A stretch of 10,600 nt of DNA, from contig CAKPLV010000018.1 in assembly GCA_934167735.1 (NCBI GenBank), positions 1-10,600 on the forward strand, written 5' to 3'. Shown piece after piece: positions 6,645 to 10,600 of the stretch. The position numbers and the translations under genes were made by a program. Position 1 is the stretch's first letter. Every line of letters starts with the position of its first letter. The notes beneath the pieces are model-generated. The model made no database searches, had not been told where the DNA came from, and saw only the letters and a program-made list of their open reading frames with translations. The DNA comes from an uncultured Clostridia bacterium. Its GTDB lineage: Bacteria > Bacillota > Clostridia > TANB77 > CAG-508.

Positions 6645-7601
6645 ATGGAGTCTAAAACAATTATTAATAATGAGAAAGTAGAGTTAACAGTTTTTATGTC
6701 TACTTATAATGGAAGTAAATATATCGAGCAGCAATTAGAAAGTTTAATAAACCAAGTTGGTGTAATTATTAATTTGATAGTTAGAGATGACGGTTCTCAG
6801 GATAATACAGTATCTATTTTAGAAAAGTATAAATCAAAATTTAATACTTTAACTATATATGCTGAAAAAAACGTTGGAGCGACAGCTAGTTTTTATAAAT
6901 TATTGAAATATGCTTTATCGGCTAAAGAAACTGAATACTATGCGTATTGTGATCAGGATGATATGTGGTTAGAGAATAAATTGATAACTGGTATAAAAAA
7001 TATTGAAAATTTTGATAAATCAAAACCTAATTTATATTTTTCTAATTTAATGATGATGAATAACGATGGACAATTATTAGGGATGTTGCTAGATGACAAA
7101 GCCATAAGTTCCAATAGAAGCAATGCATTGGCTTCTATTGGAACTTATGGTTGTACATGCATATTTAATCATGTAGCTTTAGAAAAGATTAGTCAACTAG
7201 ATGGGGCAAGTCATTACATTTATCATGATAATTGGACATATTCAGTTTGTGTATTTTTAGGTAATGTATATTATGATTCTAATTCTTACATTAGATACAG
7301 GCAAACTGGAAACAATGTTTCAGGGGCTAAAAAAACAGGTATTGCTAACTGGCTAAATAGAATTTCAAAAATATTTAAATTGAAAAATGACAAAAGAATT
7401 TATGAAAGTATAGCTTCTAATTTGATAGAACTTTTTGATGATGACTTGAGTGATGATGATAAAGTTTTGTTAAATCAAATATGTACATATCGTGAAGATT
7501 TTAAAAATAAAATTAGATTAGTATTTTCGAAAAGAATGAAGACAAATAGATTTTCTAAAAATATTTGCATCATTGGTAGAATATTATTAGGAGTATTATA
7601 A
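6645..7601 (+). CDS. GT2 glycosyltransferase, rhamnosyltransferase-like
   Basis: A 318-residue GT-A enzyme (321 if the ATG at 6636 is used, overlapping the previous gene by seven bases). In order it shows VFMSTYNGSKYIEQQLESL (16-34), VRDDGSQDNT (46-55), KNVGATASF (75-83), CDQDDMW (102-108), GCTCIFN (169-175), YHDNW (193-197) and YRQTGNNVSG (218-227). DQDD-x-W, Gly-Cys-Thr, HD-x-W and the late R-x-x-GNN-x-SG are the usual signature of the WbbL/RfbF-like branch, often rhamnosyltransferases, although the donor cannot be proven. It should extend the lipid-linked repeat unit at the cytoplasmic face. The stretch from about codon 153 to 169 is written as a 49-base near-perfect palindrome, which is not needed for the protein sequence. 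The last 80 residues are basic and likely peripheral to the membrane. Confidence 0.93.
   Translation: MESKTIINNEKVELTVFMSTYNGSKYIEQQLESLINQVGVIINLIVRDDGSQDNTVSILEKYKSKFNTLTIYAEKNVGATASFYKLLKYALSAKETEYYAYCDQDDMWLENKLITGIKNIENFDKSKPNLYFSNLMMMNNDGQLLGMLLDDKAISSNRSNALASIGTYGCTCIFNHVALEKISQLDGASHYIYHDNWTYSVCVFLGNVYYDSNSYIRYRQTGNNVSGAKKTGIANWLNRISKIFKLKNDKRIYESIASNLIELFDDDLSDDDKVLLNQICTYREDFKNKIRLVFSKRMKTNRFSKNICIIGRILLGVL
7102..7150 (+). other. 49-base near-perfect palindrome inside the GT2 coding sequence
   Basis: The arm CCATAAGTTCCAATAGAAG (7102-7120) is the exact reverse complement of 7132-7150. Between them CAATGCATTG (7121-7130) is itself a perfect palindrome, and G 7131 is the only unpaired base. 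Alternatively the arms pair as 20 base pairs with a nine-base loop. Outside the arms, 7101 with 7151 allows G-U and 7100 with 7152 A-U. No T run follows, so it is not a normal terminator. The frame stays open through it. Confidence 0.95.
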
Positions 7602-7634
7602 ACTAAAAAAGTAAAGGAAGGGGAATAATTTATA

Positions 7635-8426
7635 ATGGACGATAGAATAACTTTAACAATTCATACTTGTGAAAAGTTTTCAGATATTTGGGATGTATCG
7701 ATTGGGCTATTAAATAAAAATTGGAATGATAGGAATATGACTACTATTCTTGTCACTGATGATGAAAATAGTAGGTCATTTGATAATGTACAATTATTTT
7801 GCGCGGGTAAAGGATTAGATATGCCTGAAAGAACAAAAAAACTACTTTCAACGATAAATACAGAATATATATTTTTTACATTAGACGATTATTTTCTGGT
7901 TGATAAAATTGATTCAAAAAAAATAAGTAAACTATTAGATATTATGGATGAAAATAAAATTGATTATTTAAGTTTTAAAAATCATCATACTACAACTAAA
8001 ATTATTGATTCTGATGAAAAAATTTATGAATTAGATTTAAATAGTGGAGAAGATTATATTGTAAACTTATATCCAGGTATTTGGAGAACATCATTTATGA
8101 AAAAAACATTAGAAGCCAAAAAAGATATCTGGGATTATGAAGTTTCCTTAACAAAGTATGCAATAGAACAAAATTCGGTATGTTGTACCTCGAAGGGAAA
8201 TCAATTTCCCATTTTAGATGGAGTAAGAAAAGGAAAATTTTTACATAAATCTTATAGTTTTCTTAAGAAAAACAATTTATATGATGGAGACAGAGAAATA
8301 ATAAGTTATTTAACAGAAATTAAATTATTTATGATGGATCAACTTAAAATATATTTACCGAAACCGATCGTAATAAGAATTAAAAAGATTATGCGTAAAT
8401 TTGGATATAAGTTTTTTAGTGAATAG
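7635..8426 (+). CDS. Uncharacterised capsule-locus protein, probable GT-A glycosyltransferase
   Basis: A 263-residue soluble protein that I do not recognise as a named family. The opening ITLTIHTCEKFSDIWDVS (5-22) resembles the first strand and helix of GT-A enzymes. YIFFTLDDYFLVDKID (78-93) has an acidic Asp-Asp after a hydrophobic strand, where glycosyltransferases place their metal-binding DxD. PGIWRTSFMKK (147-157) and WDYEV (166-170) could be the acceptor and catalytic-base region, and KGKFLHKSYSFLKK is a basic C-terminal segment. There is no signal peptide and no clear membrane helix. It sits between a GT2 gene and capE, 33 bases after the GT2 stop, with AAAGGAAGGGG (7613-7623) before the ATG. 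Position and motifs suggest it adds a sugar to the repeat unit; a polysaccharide-modifying enzyme with another activity is the alternative. The gene is certain, the function is not. Confidence 0.75.
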   Translation: MDDRITLTIHTCEKFSDIWDVSIGLLNKNWNDRNMTTILVTDDENSRSFDNVQLFCAGKGLDMPERTKKLLSTINTEYIFFTLDDYFLVDKIDSKKISKLLDIMDENKIDYLSFKNHHTTTKIIDSDEKIYELDLNSGEDYIVNLYPGIWRTSFMKKTLEAKKDIWDYEVSLTKYAIEQNSVCCTSKGNQFPILDGVRKGKFLHKSYSFLKKNNLYDGDREIISYLTEIKLFMMDQLKIYLPKPIVIRIKKIMRKFGYKFFSE

Positions 8427-8430
8427 GAGG
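8425..8430 (+). promoter_or_regulatory. Strong ribosome binding site of capE
   Basis: AGGAGG overlaps the TAG stop of the previous gene and is followed by seven T and the ATG at 8438. It is the most consensus-like site in the window and fits strong, coupled translation of capE. Confidence 0.8.
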
Positions 8431-8437
8431 TTTTTTT

Positions 8438-9478
8438 ATGTCATTATTTAAGGGTAAAACATTAATGATTACTGGAGGTACTGGTTCATTTGGAAACGCA
8501 GTACTAAACCGTTTTTTAAGAACGGATATTGGAGAAATCCGTATTTTTTCGCGTGATGAAAAGAAACAGGATGATATGCGTCATGAATTTCAAGCTAAGA
8601 TGCCTGAAGTTGCTGAGAAGATTAAGTTCTATATTGGGGATGTTCGTGATCTACAATCTGTACGTGGAGCTATGAATGGAGTAGATTATATCTTCCATGC
8701 GGCTGCATTGAAACAGGTTCCTAGTTGTGAATTCTTTCCAATGGAGGCGGTTCGTACTAATGTTATCGGTACAGATAATGTGTTAACGGCTGCAATTGAA
8801 TTTGGCGTAGAATCTGTAATTTGTTTAAGTACAGATAAGGCTGCTTATCCAATTAATGCAATGGGTATTACTAAGGCTATTGAAGAAAAGGTTGCTGTGG
8901 CTAAGTCTAGAATGTCTGGTAAGACTAAGATTTGTTGTACTCGTTATGGTAATGTAATGTGTTCTCGTGGATCAGTAATTCCGTTATGGATTGATCAGAT
9001 CAAAAATGGTAATCCAATTACTTTAACAGAACCTAAAATGACTCGTTTTATTATGAGTTTAGAGGAGGCTGTAGACTTAGTATTATTCGCATTTGAACAT
9101 GGCGAAAATGGAGATTTATTAATTCAAAAAGCACCTGCTTGTACAATTCAAACTCAGGCTGAGGCTGTATGTGATTTGTTCGGTGGTAAAAAAGAAGATA
9201 TTAAAGTTATTGGTATTCGTCATGGTGAAAAAATGTATGAAACATTATTGACAAATGAAGAATGTGCTAAGGCTGTTGATATGGGCAACTTCTATAGAGT
9301 TCCTGCCGATAATCGTGGCTTGAATTACGATAAGTATTTCAAAGATGGTGATGAGAAGAGAAATACTTTAACTGAGTTTAATAGTAATAACACTCGATTA
9401 TTGAATGTTGAAGAAACAAAAGAAAAGATTGCTTCTTTATCTTATATTCAAGAAGAATTAAAGAAAATGGAAGATTAG
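8438..9478 (+). CDS. capE: CapE/FnlA-type UDP-GlcNAc dehydratase/epimerase
   Basis: A 346-residue cytoplasmic SDR enzyme, close to the length of Staphylococcus CapE. It has the NAD(P)-binding TGGTGSFG (12-19), SRDEKKQDDMR (38-48), AAALKQVPSCE (88-98), STDKAAYPINAMGITK (131-146), RYGNVMCSRGSV and GIRHGEKMYE. The usual catalytic YxxxK reads MxxxK (Met142, Lys146), as in CapE and WbpM-type members, so this is expected and not a defect. STDKA-YPINAMG followed by a CapF gene points to CapE/FnlA/WbjB, which performs 4,6-dehydration with epimerisation of UDP-GlcNAc on the way to UDP-L-FucNAc, rather than a FlaA1/PseB enzyme. Base composition and CGT-rich Arg codons differ from the genes before it, suggesting a separate, more conserved module. 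Stop to next start is four bases. Confidence 0.93.
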   Translation: MSLFKGKTLMITGGTGSFGNAVLNRFLRTDIGEIRIFSRDEKKQDDMRHEFQAKMPEVAEKIKFYIGDVRDLQSVRGAMNGVDYIFHAAALKQVPSCEFFPMEAVRTNVIGTDNVLTAAIEFGVESVICLSTDKAAYPINAMGITKAIEEKVAVAKSRMSGKTKICCTRYGNVMCSRGSVIPLWIDQIKNGNPITLTEPKMTRFIMSLEEAVDLVLFAFEHGENGDLLIQKAPACTIQTQAEAVCDLFGGKKEDIKVIGIRHGEKMYETLLTNEECAKAVDMGNFYRVPADNRGLNYDKYFKDGDEKRNTLTEFNSNNTRLLNVEETKEKIASLSYIQEELKKMED

Positions 9479-9482
9479 TTAT

Positions 9483-10600
9483 ATGAAGATTTTAGTTACT
9501 GGTGCAAAGGGAATGGTGGGTACTGCTCTTTGTAACAACTTAAAAAATATAAGGGATGGTAAGAATCGTACGCGTCCTAATTTAGTGATTGATGAGATTT
9601 ATGAATATGATATTGATTCTAGTAAATCGGATTTAGATTCTTATTGCTCATCATGTGATTTTGTATTTAACTTGGCTGGAGTGAATCGTCCTGAAAATCA
9701 AGAAGATTTTATGAAAGGAAATTTTGGATTTGCTTCTGAGTTATTAGCTTGTTTAAAGAAACATAACAATAAGGCTGGTATTATGTTGTCTAGTAGTATT
9801 CAGGCTACATTATCTGGTCGTTTTGGTGATAGTGAATATGGTCGTAGTAAAAAGGCTGGAGAAGAATTATTCTTTGATTATGCGAATGAAACCGGGGCTT
9901 CTGTTTATGTGTATCGTTTTCCAAATTTAATGGGTCATTCTAGACCTAGATATAATAGTGCTGTGAGTACATTCTGTTATTGTGTTGCCAATGATGAAAA
10001 ATTTACTGTAAATGATAGAAGTACTGAACTTGAATTATTATATATTGATGATCTTGTAGAAGGCATGTTTGATTTACTAGAAGGTAAAGAAACACGTTGT
10101 GAATTTTCTGGTGTTGAAACAGTTCTAAATGAATCTGGTCGTTATTGTTGTGTTCCTGTTACTCATAAAGTAACTCTTGGAGAGATTGTTGACTTATTAG
10201 AAGAATTTAAGAATCAACCAGTATCTTTAATGATGCCTAAAATGCCTGAGGGTTCTTTTGCAAAGAAATTATTTAGTTTATACTTAAGTTATTTACCTAC
10301 AAGTAAGTTTAAATATGCAATGAAAATGAATTGTGATGATCGTGGATCATTTACTGAATTGGTACATACATTAGACTGTGGTCAAGTATCCATTAATATT
10401 AGTAAGCCTGGTATCACAAAAGGTCAGCATTGGCATAATAGTAAGTGGGAACAATTTATTGTTGTTGCAGGTCATGGATTGATTCAAGAAAGAAATATCA
10501 ATACGGGTGAAACTGTGGAGTTTGAAGTAAGTGGAGATAAGATTGAAGCTATTTATATGATTCCAGGATGGACTCATAATATTATTAACTTGTCTGAAAC
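9483..10600 (+). CDS. capF: CapF/FnlB-type bifunctional reductase-cupin enzyme (3' partial)
   Basis: An open frame from ATG 9483 to the window end, 372 codons, so almost the whole gene is present (CapF proteins are about 370 residues). The start has GGAAG (9469-9473) nine bases upstream inside capE. The N-terminal SDR domain begins MKILVTGAKGMVG (nucleotide-binding Gly motif, 7-13), continues FNLAGVNRPE and SSSIQA, and has Tyr119-x-x-x-Lys123. The C-terminal cupin domain starts near residue 285 (KMNCDDRGSFTEL) and carries probable metal ligands His316, His318, Glu323 and His365 in QHWHNSKWEQF and PGWTHNI. In known CapF the cupin half epimerises and the SDR half reduces the CapE product to a UDP-6-deoxy-talose-type intermediate, which CapG then 2-epimerises to UDP-L-FucNAc. 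The C-terminal end is cut by the window. Confidence 0.94.
   Translation, partial: MKILVTGAKGMVGTALCNNLKNIRDGKNRTRPNLVIDEIYEYDIDSSKSDLDSYCSSCDFVFNLAGVNRPENQEDFMKGNFGFASELLACLKKHNNKAGIMLSSSIQATLSGRFGDSEYGRSKKAGEELFFDYANETGASVYVYRFPNLMGHSRPRYNSAVSTFCYCVANDEKFTVNDRSTELELLYIDDLVEGMFDLLEGKETRCEFSGVETVLNESGRYCCVPVTHKVTLGEIVDLLEEFKNQPVSLMMPKMPEGSFAKKLFSLYLSYLPTSKFKYAMKMNCDDRGSFTELVHTLDCGQVSINISKPGITKGQHWHNSKWEQFIVVAGHGLIQERNINTGETVEFEVSGDKIEAIYMIPGWTHNIINLSE

Noticed and set aside
7602..7634. Possible terminator between the GT2 gene and gene 8
   Set aside because: The 33-base gap holds only a ribosome binding site and no stem followed by T, so the operon appears to continue.
7631..7636. TATAAT like a -10 promoter box
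   Set aside because: It overlaps the start codon of gene 8 and has no credible -35 at the right distance; AT-rich DNA gives many such strings.
8195..8210. Inverted repeat GGGAAAT-CA-ATTTCCC in the unassigned gene
   Set aside because: Seven-base arms, two-base centre, no T run after it, and no regulatory position; most likely coincidence.

Overview
The window is a stretch of a surface or capsular polysaccharide (Wzx/Wzy-type) biosynthesis locus from a low-GC Gram-positive bacterium, probably a gut-type Bacillota. The evidence is AT-rich DNA, AGGAGG-like ribosome binding sites before most genes, Arg codons AGA or CGT, and standard stop codons. I cannot name the genus. All ten genes are on the plus strand and almost touch or overlap. 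I see no promoter, terminator, RNA gene, insertion sequence or CRISPR array, so the window looks like the inside of one long operon cut at both ends.

Layout: (1) 1-1541, an initiating phosphoglycosyl transferase fused in frame to a GT2 glycosyltransferase, with the first few codons missing. (2) 1548-2014, a hexapeptide-repeat O-acyltransferase split by a frameshift at a run of nine G. (3) 2027-2908, a GT2 glycosyltransferase. (4) 2925-4205, the Wzy polymerase. (5) 4189-5619, the Wzx flippase. (6) 5623-6642, a membrane acyltransferase-3 protein. (7) 6645-7601, a rhamnosyltransferase-like GT2 carrying a 49-base near-perfect palindrome. (8) 7635-8426, an unassigned protein that looks like a GT-A glycosyltransferase. 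(9) 8438-9478, CapE/FnlA. (10) 9483 to beyond the window end, CapF/FnlB.

Inferred joint function: CapE and CapF start conversion of UDP-GlcNAc to UDP-L-FucNAc. The fused first protein would load a sugar phosphate on undecaprenyl phosphate and add a further sugar. Up to three more glycosyltransferases extend the repeat unit, two acyltransferases decorate it, Wzx flips it and Wzy polymerises it. The serotype-specific core (genes 2-8) is poorer in GC and uses AGA for Arg. capE and capF are richer in GC and prefer CGT, a mosaic typical of exchanged capsule cassettes.

The points most worth a second look are the G9 tract with a hairpin abutting it in the acyltransferase (phase variation, programmed frameshifting or sequencing error), the palindrome inside gene 7, and the phosphoglycosyl transferase-GT2 fusion.
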